A stretch of DNA of 64,000 bases from Mycolicibacterium mageritense (lineage in GTDB: Bacteria > Actinomycetota > Actinomycetes > Mycobacteriales > Mycobacteriaceae). Under the pieces are notes generated by a model, which was not told where the DNA came from, ran no database searches, and saw only the letters and a program-made list of their open reading frames with translations. This document shows, piece by piece, positions 1 to 7,837 of this stretch. The number at the start of each line of letters is the position of its first letter. Within the stretch, counting starts at the first letter, position 1. Position numbers and translations under genes: made by a program. The stretch lies in assembly GCF_010727475.1 (NCBI RefSeq), contig NZ_AP022567.1, positions 6,076,001 to 6,140,000 of the forward strand. Reading direction: 5' to 3'.

Positions 1-1953
1 ACGCTCGAGGCGCTGACCGCGGAGTTCGGCAGCGAGGTCGGCCACCTGGTCGACGGTGTCACCAAACTCGACAAGGTGGTGCTCGGCAGCGCGGCCGAGG
101 GCGAGACCATCCGCAAGATGATCATCGCGATGGCCCGCGATCCCCGGGTTCTGGTGATCAAGGTCGCCGACCGGCTGCACAACATGCGCACCATGCGGTT
201 CCTGCCGCCCGAGAAGCAGGCGCGCAAGGCCCGCGAGACGCTGGAAGTCATTGCGCCCCTTGCTCACCGGCTCGGTATGGCGACCGTGAAGTGGGAGCTG
301 GAGGATCTGTCGTTCGCGATCCTGCACCCCAAGAAGTACGAGGAGATCGTGCGGCTGGTGGCCGACCGTGCGCCGTCACGCGACACCTACCTGGCCAAGG
401 TGCGGGCCGAGGTCGGGGTGGCGCTGTCGGCCATGAAGATCAACGCCGTGGTCGAGGGCAGGCCCAAGCACTACTGGTCGATCTACCAGAAGATGATCGT
501 CAAAGGCCGCGATTTCGACGACATCCACGACCTGGTCGGCGTCCGGATCCTGTGCGACGAGATCCGCGACTGTTACGCCGCGGTGGGCGTGGTGCATTCG
601 CTGTGGCAGCCCATGGCGGGCCGCTTCAAGGACTACATCGCCCAGCCGCGCTACGGCGTCTACCAGTCGTTGCACACCACCGTGGTGGGGCCCGAGGGCA
701 AGCCGCTGGAGGTGCAGATCCGGACGCGTGACATGCACCGCACCGCCGAGTACGGCATCGCCGCGCACTGGCGGTACAAGGAAGCCAGGGGACGCAACGG
801 CGTCCTGCATCCGCACGCCTCGGCCGAGATCGACGACATGGCCTGGATGCGGCAGCTGCTCGACTGGCAGCGGGAAGCCGCGGACCCCGGTGAGTTCCTC
901 GAGTCGTTGCGTTACGACCTTGCGGTGCAAGAGATCTTCGTGTTCACGCCCAAGGGGGATGTGATCACGCTGCCGACGGGATCCACGCCGGTCGACTTCG
1001 CCTATGCCGTGCACACCGAGGTCGGGCACCGCTGCATCGGCGCGCGGGTCAACGGCCGCCTGGTGGCGCTGGAACGCAAACTCGAAAACGGGGAAGTCGT
1101 CGAGGTGTTCACCTCGAAGGCGCCCAACGCGGGCCCGTCACGGGACTGGCAGACCTTCGTGGTCTCGCCGCGCGCCAAGGCCAAGATCCGGCAGTGGTTC
1201 GCCAAGGAACGCCGCGAAGAGGCCCTGGAGACGGGCAAGGACGCCATCGCCAGGGAAGTGCGTCGCGGTGGACTTCCGTTGCAGCGCTTGATGAATGGCG
1301 AGACCATGGGCGCGCTGGCCCGAGAGCTGCGCTACACCGACGTCTCGGCGCTCTACACCGCGGTCGGTGAGGGGCACGTGTCGGCGCGCCATGTGGTGCA
1401 GCGCCTGCTCGCGCAGTTCGGCGGGGACGACGCGGCCGAGGACGAACTCGCCGAGCGGTCCACGCCCGCCACCATGCCAGTGCGGCAGCGCAGCACCGAC
1501 GACACCGGTGTCGCGGTCCCGGGCGCCCCGGGCACACTGACCAAACTGGCCAAGTGCTGCACCCCGGTGCCGGGCGACACCATCATGGGGTTTGTGACCC
1601 GCGGCGGCGGGGTCAGCGTGCACCGCACCGACTGCACCAACGCGGCGTCGCTGCAACAGCAGGCCGAGCGCATCATCGAGGTCCAGTGGGCGCCGTCGCC
1701 GTCGTCGGTGTTCCTGGTGGCCATTCAGGTCGAGGCGCTCGACCGGCACCGGCTGCTGTCCGACGTGACGCGCGTGCTGGCCGACGAGAAGGTCAACATC
1801 CTGTCGGCCTCGGTCACGACCTCCAACGATCGAGTGGCCATCAGCCGCTTCACGTTTGAGATGGGCGACCCCAAGCACCTCGGGCATCTGCTCAGCGTCG
1901 TGCGCAATGTGGAGGGCGTCTACGACGTGTACCGCGTCACCAGCGCGGCCTGA
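1..1953 (+). CDS. relA: bifunctional (p)ppGpp synthetase/hydrolase RelA (5'-truncated by window edge)
   Basis: This is a long RelA/SpoT homologue that makes and degrades the stringent-response alarmone (p)ppGpp in the cytosol. The reading frame is open from base 1, so about 140 N-terminal residues (the start of the HD hydrolase domain) lie outside the window, judged from the roughly 790 residues usual for mycobacterial RelA. Counting codons from base 1, the HD remnant includes VIKVADRLHN (52-61). The synthetase domain has RYGVYQSLHTT from 217, a TGS domain starts near 312 with VFTPKGD, a Cys-Cys zinc-finger-like motif KCCTPVPGD sits at about 518, and a C-terminal ACT domain covers about 575-648. 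Its last 34 bases overlap the end of the convergent amidase gene. Confidence 0.95.
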   Translation, partial: TLEALTAEFGSEVGHLVDGVTKLDKVVLGSAAEGETIRKMIIAMARDPRVLVIKVADRLHNMRTMRFLPPEKQARKARETLEVIAPLAHRLGMATVKWELEDLSFAILHPKKYEEIVRLVADRAPSRDTYLAKVRAEVGVALSAMKINAVVEGRPKHYWSIYQKMIVKGRDFDDIHDLVGVRILCDEIRDCYAAVGVVHSLWQPMAGRFKDYIAQPRYGVYQSLHTTVVGPEGKPLEVQIRTRDMHRTAEYGIAAHWRYKEARGRNGVLHPHASAEIDDMAWMRQLLDWQREAADPGEFLESLRYDLAVQEIFVFTPKGDVITLPTGSTPVDFAYAVHTEVGHRCIGARVNGRLVALERKLENGEVVEVFTSKAPNAGPSRDWQTFVVSPRAKAKIRQWFAKERREEALETGKDAIAREVRRGGLPLQRLMNGETMGALARELRYTDVSALYTAVGEGHVSARHVVQRLLAQFGGDDAAEDELAERSTPATMPVRQRSTDDTGVAVPGAPGTLTKLAKCCTPVPGDTIMGFVTRGGGVSVHRTDCTNAASLQQQAERIIEVQWAPSPSSVFLVAIQVEALDRHRLLSDVTRVLADEKVNILSASVTTSNDRVAISRFTFEMGDPKHLGHLLSVVRNVEGVYDVYRVTSAA

Positions 1954-3194
1954 TCCAGCAGGTCGGCATCGGCGCCCGCGGGCGCGGAGATGAGCAGCCC
2001 GATCGGCACGGGTATTCCGCTTACCCTGAGCGGCACCGATATTCCACACGTACCGAGGTAGCTGAGCACCATCGTGGTGCGCAACGTGGCGGCATTGGCA
2101 GCGTCGTAGCGTGCCTCGGAGGCCAGCAGCGTGTCGATGCGGGGCGGTTCATGGCGCACGGTGGGGCACAGCAGCAGCGCACCGGCCAACTCGGCGCGGA
2201 ACTGCCGCCGCAGCCCGGGCATGCCGGCGCGTACGGGTGCGGCGTCGATGTGGGCGTTGCGCTGCAGGCGACGGCGCGTGGCCGGTTCGATGTGGGGTGA
2301 CGAGACGAGGTGGCCGTAGCGGTCGTGGGCTTCGGCACCGACGATCGTGCCGTGACGGTCGAGCAGGCGTTGCGCCGCAGCCAAACTCGCGATGCGTTGC
2401 ACTGATACCGAAAATCCCTGGCCACGGAGCAGTTCCACGGCAGCCTCGAACGCGCCGCGGACTCCGGGGGTACAGTCGTCGATCCATTCGCCGGCAGGCA
2501 CGACGAAGCGCGGCGGATCGCTCGCACCGTCGGTTCCCGCGGTGCCGGCGAGCAACCGGTCCAGCGCGCGGATCGGGGCGACGGTGCGCGCGAGGATCCC
2601 GACACAGTCCAGCGTGGGAGACAGCGGCGTGAAATCGTTGGGGCCGTATCGGTTCGGGCTGGCGCGGAATCCGACGCATCCGCAGAACGCGGCGGGGATC
2701 CGTACCGAGCCCGACGTGTCGGTGCCGATCGCGACGGGTGCGATGCCGGAGGTGACGGCCACGGCGGAACCGGCCGACGAGCCGCCGGGCACGAGCGCGG
2801 GATCCAGCGGGTTGGCGGGCGTGCCGAAGTGCGCGTTGATGCCGAGGCCCGAGAACGCGAACTCGCTGAGATTGGCCTTGCCGAGGGTGACCAGCCCAAG
2901 ACGCCCGGCGCGCCGGACCAGGGGACTGTCCGATGCCGCGGCCGGACGGGCCGCGTGTGACGCCGACCCGCACGTGGTGACGGTGCCGGCAACGTCGAAG
3001 AGATCCTTCCACACGATCGGCACCCCATCGAGCTCGCTGCGGGGCCGCCCGGTGCGGCGACGGGCGTCGCTCAGTTCGGCCTCGTGCACGGCCCGCTCGG
3101 CGGTGGTGGTGATCAACGCGGCCCGGGCCGCAGGTGCGGCGGCCCGGGTCAGCGATTGCTCGCACCGTTCGGAAGCGCTGGTGGGGCTCGTCAT
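1920..3194 (-). CDS. amidase-signature family amidase
   Basis: A 424-residue amidase-signature hydrolase that should cleave a carboxamide to acid plus ammonia. The Ser-cisSer-Lys triad is readable as K63 (WKDLFD), S139 (GGSSAGS) and S163 (DTSGSVRIP); the 24-residue S139-S163 spacing is normal for the family. It is the last gene of a three-gene minus-strand unit (flavin reductase-like, MFS permease, amidase), and its ATG overlaps the MFS stop by 4 nt. Its 3' end overlaps relA by 34 nt on the other strand. The substrate is unknown. The shared unit with a permease suggests an imported amide or ureide. Glutamyl-tRNA amidotransferase A is unlikely because the gene is not beside gatB or gatC and the context is catabolic. 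Confidence 0.88.
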   Translation of the reverse strand: MTSPTSASERCEQSLTRAAAPAARAALITTTAERAVHEAELSDARRRTGRPRSELDGVPIVWKDLFDVAGTVTTCGSASHAARPAAASDSPLVRRAGRLGLVTLGKANLSEFAFSGLGINAHFGTPANPLDPALVPGGSSAGSAVAVTSGIAPVAIGTDTSGSVRIPAAFCGCVGFRASPNRYGPNDFTPLSPTLDCVGILARTVAPIRALDRLLAGTAGTDGASDPPRFVVPAGEWIDDCTPGVRGAFEAAVELLRGQGFSVSVQRIASLAAAQRLLDRHGTIVGAEAHDRYGHLVSSPHIEPATRRRLQRNAHIDAAPVRAGMPGLRRQFRAELAGALLLCPTVRHEPPRIDTLLASEARYDAANAATLRTTMVLSYLGTCGISVPLRVSGIPVPIGLLISAPAGADADLLDQAALVTRYTS

Positions 3195-4540
3195 GCGTCG
3201 ACGTCGTCGCTGACCAGAGCGGGGGACCGGCCCGGGGCCGAGGTGTCCGACAGCGCGCGGCCGCGAGTCTCCTCACCGAGGAGCACCGTGATCGCGAGTC
3301 CGATGACGTTGACCGCGGCCAACAGCCACATCACGCCCCCGAGTCCGGTGCCGGTCAGCACGAGCGGCAGAACGAACGTGCTGATAGCCGATCCCACCCT
3401 GCTGATGGCCACGACGGTACCGGTCGCGCTGGCGCGCACCGCGGTGGGGAAAAGCTCGTTGGGATAGATGATCTCGATGAAGTTGCAGGCTCCCGACGTG
3501 ATCGCGTAGAGGGCCAGCAGGGCGAACAAGACCGGAGCCGGCGCGTGGGGATTGGCGGCCATCACGATGAACGCACCGCTCATGATGGCAAATGTCCACA
3601 GCAGCAACGGTTTGCGTCCGATCTTGTCGACCAGCAGGAGCCCGGGCACCCCGCCCACCAGGAACAGCACGCTGATGACCAACTCCGCGACGTACACGTT
3701 GTGTGCGCCGACACCCATCTCGGCGAGGATGTCCGGACCGAACGTGTACACCGCGAACAACGGGATGACGTGCGCGGTGAAGAACACTCCGACGAAAACC
3801 ACTCGTCGGAGATAGACGCCACGAAACAGTTCCGAGTACGACGTGGCGCGCGGCTCGGCGGGAATCAGAGACGTGTCGGCCTGCGGACCCCAGACCTGCC
3901 GGCAGACCCGCTGCGCGTCGGCCTCGCGGCCCTTGCTCAGCAGCCACCGCGGAGATTCCGGCGTTCCCGCCCGCATCAGCAGGGTGATGACGCCGAACAC
4001 CGCGGGGCTGGCCAGCATCAACCGCCAGGCGTCAGGACCCAACGCCGACAGGGCCCAGCCCACCGCGGCCGCCGCGGCCGCACCCGCAGCCCACACCACG
4101 AACAGCGAACCGAGCAGCCTGCCGCGGTAGCGGCTCGGGATGAATTCGGCCAGAAGGGAACTGGCGATCGGATAGTCGGCGCCGATCGCCACCCCGAGCA
4201 GGAAACGCAGCAGCACCAGCTGCCACGCGTCGGTCACGAACGCCGAGGCGACGGACACCGCGACCAGCATGGAAAGGTCGGCGACATACATGATCTTGCG
4301 GCCCACGCGGTCGGTGACGTATCCGAAGACCAATCCGCCGACGAAGATACCGATCAGTGCCGCGGCACCGATCAAGCCGACGTCGACGGAGTCGAGACTC
4401 AGCCGGTCCTTCATGGAGACGAACGCGATGCCGATGATGGTCAGTGCGAACCCGTCGAGGAACGGTCCGCCCGCCGAAAACACCGTGAGCCGCTTGTGGA
4501 ATGCGGTCAGCGGTCCGTCGTCGATCAACTGCGACATCAC
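3191..4540 (-). CDS. MFS transporter, sugar-porter/aromatic-acid-type
   Basis: A 449-residue major facilitator permease with about 12 hydrophobic segments. The loop after TM2 carries GYVTDRVGRKIMY, and the matching loop in the second half carries LLLVDKIGRKPLL; both are the MFS D-R-x-G-R-[KR] signature. A charged segment, RFLLGVAIGADYPIA, is typical of the sugar/aromatic-acid porter branches. It overlaps the flavin reductase-like gene upstream and the amidase downstream by 4 nt each, so the three are probably translated from one message. It probably imports the substrate of the flanking amidase. The actual substrate cannot be read from the sequence. Confidence 0.87.
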   Translation of the reverse strand: MMSQLIDDGPLTAFHKRLTVFSAGGPFLDGFALTIIGIAFVSMKDRLSLDSVDVGLIGAAALIGIFVGGLVFGYVTDRVGRKIMYVADLSMLVAVSVASAFVTDAWQLVLLRFLLGVAIGADYPIASSLLAEFIPSRYRGRLLGSLFVVWAAGAAAAAAVGWALSALGPDAWRLMLASPAVFGVITLLMRAGTPESPRWLLSKGREADAQRVCRQVWGPQADTSLIPAEPRATSYSELFRGVYLRRVVFVGVFFTAHVIPLFAVYTFGPDILAEMGVGAHNVYVAELVISVLFLVGGVPGLLLVDKIGRKPLLLWTFAIMSGAFIVMAANPHAPAPVLFALLALYAITSGACNFIEIIYPNELFPTAVRASATGTVVAISRVGSAISTFVLPLVLTGTGLGGVMWLLAAVNVIGLAITVLLGEETRGRALSDTSAPGRSPALVSDDVDA

Positions 4541-5145
4541 ATCTCCTGCCGGGTGAGGGGTTGCAGACGGGCGAAATGTGCGGCGGTACGCGCGAGCGGA
4601 TCGAGCCGGCTCATTTCCACCCGGCCGTCGGCGTCCAGCACGCCGTGGTCGAGGTGGAACGCGACCACCTCGCCGATCACCAGCCGGTCACTGCCGGGCT
4701 GAATGGTGGTGTGCAGGCGGCATTCCAGGCTTATGGGACATTCGGCGATGCGGGGTGGGCGGACGTGCCGGCAGGGTATCGCGGTGACCCTTGCCAACTC
4801 GAACTCGTCGACTGACGCGTCGAACTGTTCGCTGGTCAACTCGACGGCCGGTGCCATGGCGGCCGGTGCGATGTTGACCACGAACTCTCCGGTGGCTTCG
4901 ATGTTGGCGGCGCTGTCCTTGAGGTGACCGCTGCACAGGTACTCGAGGCTCAACAGCACCAGAGGCGGTTCTGAGGAGACCACCGTGAAGAAGCTGAACG
5001 GCGCCAGGTTGGGGACGCCGTCCGGGCTGATGGTCGACGTCCAGGCGATGGGACGCGGCACCACTGCGGCTTTCAGCAGCCCGAAGGCTTTGCGTGCGGT
5101 GAGTTCTCCGGCGTCGATGACCGTGAATTGCATGACCGGGAACAC
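4537..5145 (-). CDS. flavin reductase-like FMN-binding domain protein
   Basis: A protein of about 202 residues with the flavin reductase-like split-barrel fold. The signature segments are KAAVVPRPIAWTSTIS near the N-terminus, followed by PNLAPFSFFTVVSSEPPLV. Such proteins bind FMN and either supply reduced flavin to a monooxygenase or act as reductases themselves. The start is uncertain: GTG at 5145 gives the longest form, but ATG at 5133 (MQFTVID) is equally good, and neither has a clear Shine-Dalgarno. It heads the unit with the MFS and amidase genes and is divergent from the DUF1989/OYE/deacetylase unit. The 108-bp spacer holds a perfect inverted repeat 7 bases upstream of this gene. Confidence 0.82.
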   Translation of the reverse strand: MFPVMQFTVIDAGELTARKAFGLLKAAVVPRPIAWTSTISPDGVPNLAPFSFFTVVSSEPPLVLLSLEYLCSGHLKDSAANIEATGEFVVNIAPAAMAPAVELTSEQFDASVDEFELARVTAIPCRHVRPPRIAECPISLECRLHTTIQPGSDRLVIGEVVAFHLDHGVLDADGRVEMSRLDPLARTAAHFARLQPLTRQEM

Positions 5146-5151
5146 TAGGGC

Positions 5152-5167
5152 CGCGGGGATACCCGCG
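5152..5167. promoter_or_regulatory. perfect inverted repeat CGCGGG-GATA-CCCGCG between divergent units
   Basis: A 6-bp perfect inverted repeat with a 4-bp GATA centre lies in the short divergent region, immediately before the flavin reductase-like gene and about 90 bp before the DUF1989 gene. It could be an operator, perhaps for the local PucR regulator. High GC makes chance GC-only palindromes fairly common, so this is only a candidate. Confidence 0.3.
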
Positions 5168-5253
5168 ATATGGAGAAATATCTACCGAATCGGGGCGCAT
5201 GGTGGATGAACAACCATTGGCGTGCGTCGGGGCCGTCGCTTGAATGGCGAGTC

Positions 5254-5877
5254 ATGGAGTTCACGAACACGACGAGACGAACAGCGGTGCCTGCAGGCAC
5301 CGGCCGCGCGGTGATGCTGCGGCACGGCGACCGGATCCGGGTGGTGGACGTCGAAGGGGGCCAGGTGGGCGACGTATTCGCCTTTGCAGCAGGGGATTTC
5401 AGCGAGTACCTGAGCGCGTCACACACTCGTACGACAACCGGCCGGCTGTTCCCCGCGGTGGGCGAGCAGTTCGTCACCAACCGGCGCAGGCCCATCCTGA
5501 CCCTGGCCGCCGATACCTCACCGGGCATCCACGACATGCTGATCTCGGCATGCGACGCCGAGCGCTATCGCGCGCTCGGTGTCTCTGACCATCGCTCGTG
5601 CGCGGAAAACCTGCGAAACGCCGTGGAAGAGCTCGGCGCCGGCGTGAACGATGTCCCGCAGCCCGTGAATGTGTTCATGAACATCCCGGTCACCGATGGC
5701 GGTGTGCTGTCATGGTTGCCCGCGGTGAGCCGAGCCGGTGACGCCATAGAGTTCGAGGCGGTCATGGATTGCGTGGTGGTGGTGTCGGCGTGCCCGATGG
5801 ATCTCAACGGCATCAACGGACACCGGCCCACCTCACTGGCCCTCGAGCTGGCGCCGCTCACGGAGCGGGTCGCGTGA
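5254..5877 (+). CDS. DUF1989 / urea carboxylase-associated family protein
   Basis: A member of the DUF1989 (urea carboxylase-associated, UcaP-like) family. I chose ATG 5254 (MEFTNTTRRT), giving 207 residues; an in-frame start at 5170 would add 28 weakly convincing residues. Recognisable segments are GHGDRIRVVD-like HGDRIRVVDVEGGQVGDV, the conserved HTRTTTGRLFP and the Cys-containing DHRSCAENL, with FMNIPV further on. Family members are found beside urea carboxylase, guanidine or aminoacid degradation genes; their biochemistry is largely undefined. Here it stands without urea carboxylase or allophanate hydrolase. It overlaps the oxidoreductase downstream at TGATG, so it is the first gene of a tight three-gene unit with an old yellow enzyme and a deacetylase-like hydrolase. 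Confidence 0.85.
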   Translation: MEFTNTTRRTAVPAGTGRAVMLRHGDRIRVVDVEGGQVGDVFAFAAGDFSEYLSASHTRTTTGRLFPAVGEQFVTNRRRPILTLAADTSPGIHDMLISACDAERYRALGVSDHRSCAENLRNAVEELGAGVNDVPQPVNVFMNIPVTDGGVLSWLPAVSRAGDAIEFEAVMDCVVVVSACPMDLNGINGHRPTSLALELAPLTERVA

Positions 5878-6986
5878 TGGCGCCCCATCCCGCGCTGACC
5901 GCGGTGCGCCTCGGAGGCCTCGAGCTGGCGAACCGGCTTGCCGTGGCGCCGATGAGCCGGGTCTCGGCCGCGCCGGACGGCACCGCGACCGACGCGATGG
6001 CCGACTACTACGCCGAATTCGCGCGTGGCGGCTTCGGATTGGTGATCACCGAAGGTACCTACCCCGACACCGCGCACAGCCAGGGGTATCTCAACCAACC
6101 CGGGCTTGCCACCGATGCGCACGTGGCGGGCTGGCAGCGGGTGGTCGACGCCGTGCACGGCGAGGGCGCGCCGATCGTCGCGCAGCTCATGCATGCCGGG
6201 GCGCTGTCACAGGGCAACTCCTTTGGTGTGGGCACGATCGCGCCGTCGGCAGTGCGTCCCCGCGGGACGATGCTCGAGGAATACGGCGGGTCGGGCCCCT
6301 GGCCGGTGCCGCGGGCGATGGATCACGACGACATCGACGCCGTCGTCGCGGGATTCGCCACGGCGGCCGAGCGGGCGCGCACGGCAGGCTTCGACGGTGT
6401 CGAGATCCACGCTGCCAACGGCTATCTGCTCGATCAGTTCCTCACCACGTACACCAATGAGCGCACCGACGCGTTCGGCGGGTCGGTGGCAGCTCGAATC
6501 AGGCTGACCGCGCAGGTGACAGCGGCCGTCCGCGCGCGAGTGGGCGCAGACTTCCTGGTCGGCGTGCGCCTGTCGCAGACCAAGGTCAACGACTTCGGCT
6601 ACCGGTGGCCCGGTGGTGCGGCCGACGCGGAGGTGATCTTCGCCGCGGTCGCCGAGGCCGGCGTCGACTATCTGCACATCGCGAGCGAAGGCCGCGACTT
6701 CATCGACACCGCGCGATTCCCGGACGGGCGGACCATCACGGCAGTGGCACGGCAGGTGACGGGCCTGCCGGTGATGGCCAACGGTGGCATGCACGATCAC
6801 ACTCAGGCCGCCGACGTGCTCGAGGGCGGCCATGCCGACCTGCTGTCGCTGGGCCGCGGGGCGCTCGCGAATCCCGATCTACCGCACCGCCTTTCGTCCG
6901 GAGCGGTACTGGATCGGTTCGACCATGCGATGTTGTCGCCCATGGCGACGATCGCCAATGCTCACGCGTGGTCGGCCGCCCGATGA
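5877..6986 (+). CDS. old yellow enzyme-family NADH:flavin oxidoreductase
   Basis: A 369-residue FMN-dependent ene-reductase or dienoyl-CoA-reductase-type TIM barrel. Evidence: the N-terminal NRLAVAPMSR segment, QLMHAGAL (H106), the HAANGYLLDQF motif with the following NERTDAFGGS stretch that forms the family signature, and a C-terminal phosphate-binding region around MANGGMHD and SLGRGALANP. ATG 5877 overlaps the TGA of the DUF1989 gene, and the gene's own stop overlaps the start of the deacetylase-like gene by 4 nt. No iron-sulfur or extra C-terminal domain is visible, so it is the short OYE type rather than 2,4-dienoyl-CoA reductase. In this context it may reduce a C=C bond in an unsaturated nitrogenous ring or ring-opening product; that is inference. 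Confidence 0.9.
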   Translation: MAPHPALTAVRLGGLELANRLAVAPMSRVSAAPDGTATDAMADYYAEFARGGFGLVITEGTYPDTAHSQGYLNQPGLATDAHVAGWQRVVDAVHGEGAPIVAQLMHAGALSQGNSFGVGTIAPSAVRPRGTMLEEYGGSGPWPVPRAMDHDDIDAVVAGFATAAERARTAGFDGVEIHAANGYLLDQFLTTYTNERTDAFGGSVAARIRLTAQVTAAVRARVGADFLVGVRLSQTKVNDFGYRWPGGAADAEVIFAAVAEAGVDYLHIASEGRDFIDTARFPDGRTITAVARQVTGLPVMANGGMHDHTQAADVLEGGHADLLSLGRGALANPDLPHRLSSGAVLDRFDHAMLSPMATIANAHAWSAAR

Positions 6987-7837
6987 CCGCACCGTGGCAT
7001 GGTGAGGCCTGTGCGGTCGCGACATTGACGTTCGACGTCGACGCCGAGACACCGATCCTCGCCGAGGCGAGCCGGTACGCGGCGCACATGATGGCGATGT
7101 CGCATCAGTCCTACGGGCCCGAGGTCGGCGTGCCACGCATTCTCGACCTGCTCGACGACTTGTCGGTTCCTGCCACGTTTTTCATGCCGGGCTGGGTCGC
7201 CGAACACCGCCCGGGGCTTGCCGCGTCGATCGTCGAACGCGGACATGAGGTGGCCCATCATTCCTACAGTCACCGGTCGCCAGTCAGCATGACCGCCGCC
7301 GAGGAGCGCGCCGACTTCGAACGCGCCCTCGCGGTGTTCGCCGCGCAGGACATCGACATCGCCGGCCACCGAGCCGCATTGTGGGGCGCCAGTTGGCAGA
7401 CGCCCAGGCTCATCGCCGAGCACGGCCTGCAATACGACTCGTCGTTGATGGGTGACGATCGTCCGTATCGGATCGCGACCGAGGCCGGGCCGATCGTGGA
7501 GCTGCCCGTGCACTGGTCCCTCGACGACTGGGAGCAGTATGCTTACCTGCCCGATCCGCACATCGGCTCGGTGATCGAATCCCCGGTCAAGGTTGCCGAG
7601 ATGTGGCGAGCCGAGTTGGACGGCATGCGGCACTATCGCTGCCTGTTCAATCTGTGTGTGCATCCGTTCCTTTCGGGCCGGCCCGGCCGGATCCTGGCCC
7701 TGCGGGGATTCATCGAGTACGCCCTGGAGTGCGGTGACGTGCGGTTCGCGCGCTGCCGAGACGTCGCCGAGGCCGTGCGCGCCGATCCGGCGATCGAGCC
7801 GCGCACGCTCACCCCGCCGTCCGTCGACGCCTACTGA
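6983..7837 (+). CDS. polysaccharide deacetylase-family hydrolase (PuuE / cyclic-imidase-like)
   Basis: A 284-residue NodB-fold metal-dependent hydrolase. Metal-binding features are the TFDVDAE motif (D18, D20) and HHSYSH (H93, H97), followed by the conserved HRAALWGASW segment. There is no signal peptide, which argues against a cell-wall polysaccharide deacetylase. The cytosolic members of this family include PuuE-type allantoinases and cyclic imide hydrolases, and the neighbours (PucR regulator, NCS1 permease, DUF1989 protein) fit such an intracellular C-N hydrolase. ATG 6983 overlaps the upstream stop by 4 nt. The 3' end overlaps the convergent pucR-like gene by 7 nt. The exact substrate cannot be assigned. 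Confidence 0.85.
   Translation: MTAPWHGEACAVATLTFDVDAETPILAEASRYAAHMMAMSHQSYGPEVGVPRILDLLDDLSVPATFFMPGWVAEHRPGLAASIVERGHEVAHHSYSHRSPVSMTAAEERADFERALAVFAAQDIDIAGHRAALWGASWQTPRLIAEHGLQYDSSLMGDDRPYRIATEAGPIVELPVHWSLDDWEQYAYLPDPHIGSVIESPVKVAEMWRAELDGMRHYRCLFNLCVHPFLSGRPGRILALRGFIEYALECGDVRFARCRDVAEAVRADPAIEPRTLTPPSVDAY

Noticed and set aside
1138..2049. 303-codon open frame antisense to the relA 3' end
   Set aside because: It is a mirror of high-GC coding sequence, arginine- and histidine-rich, without recognisable motifs, and lies inside relA whose domains are clear.
2149..3276. 375-codon minus-strand frame overlapping the amidase
   Set aside because: Very Arg/Pro-rich low-complexity translation typical of a shifted frame of GC-rich DNA; the amidase frame has a complete catalytic triad.
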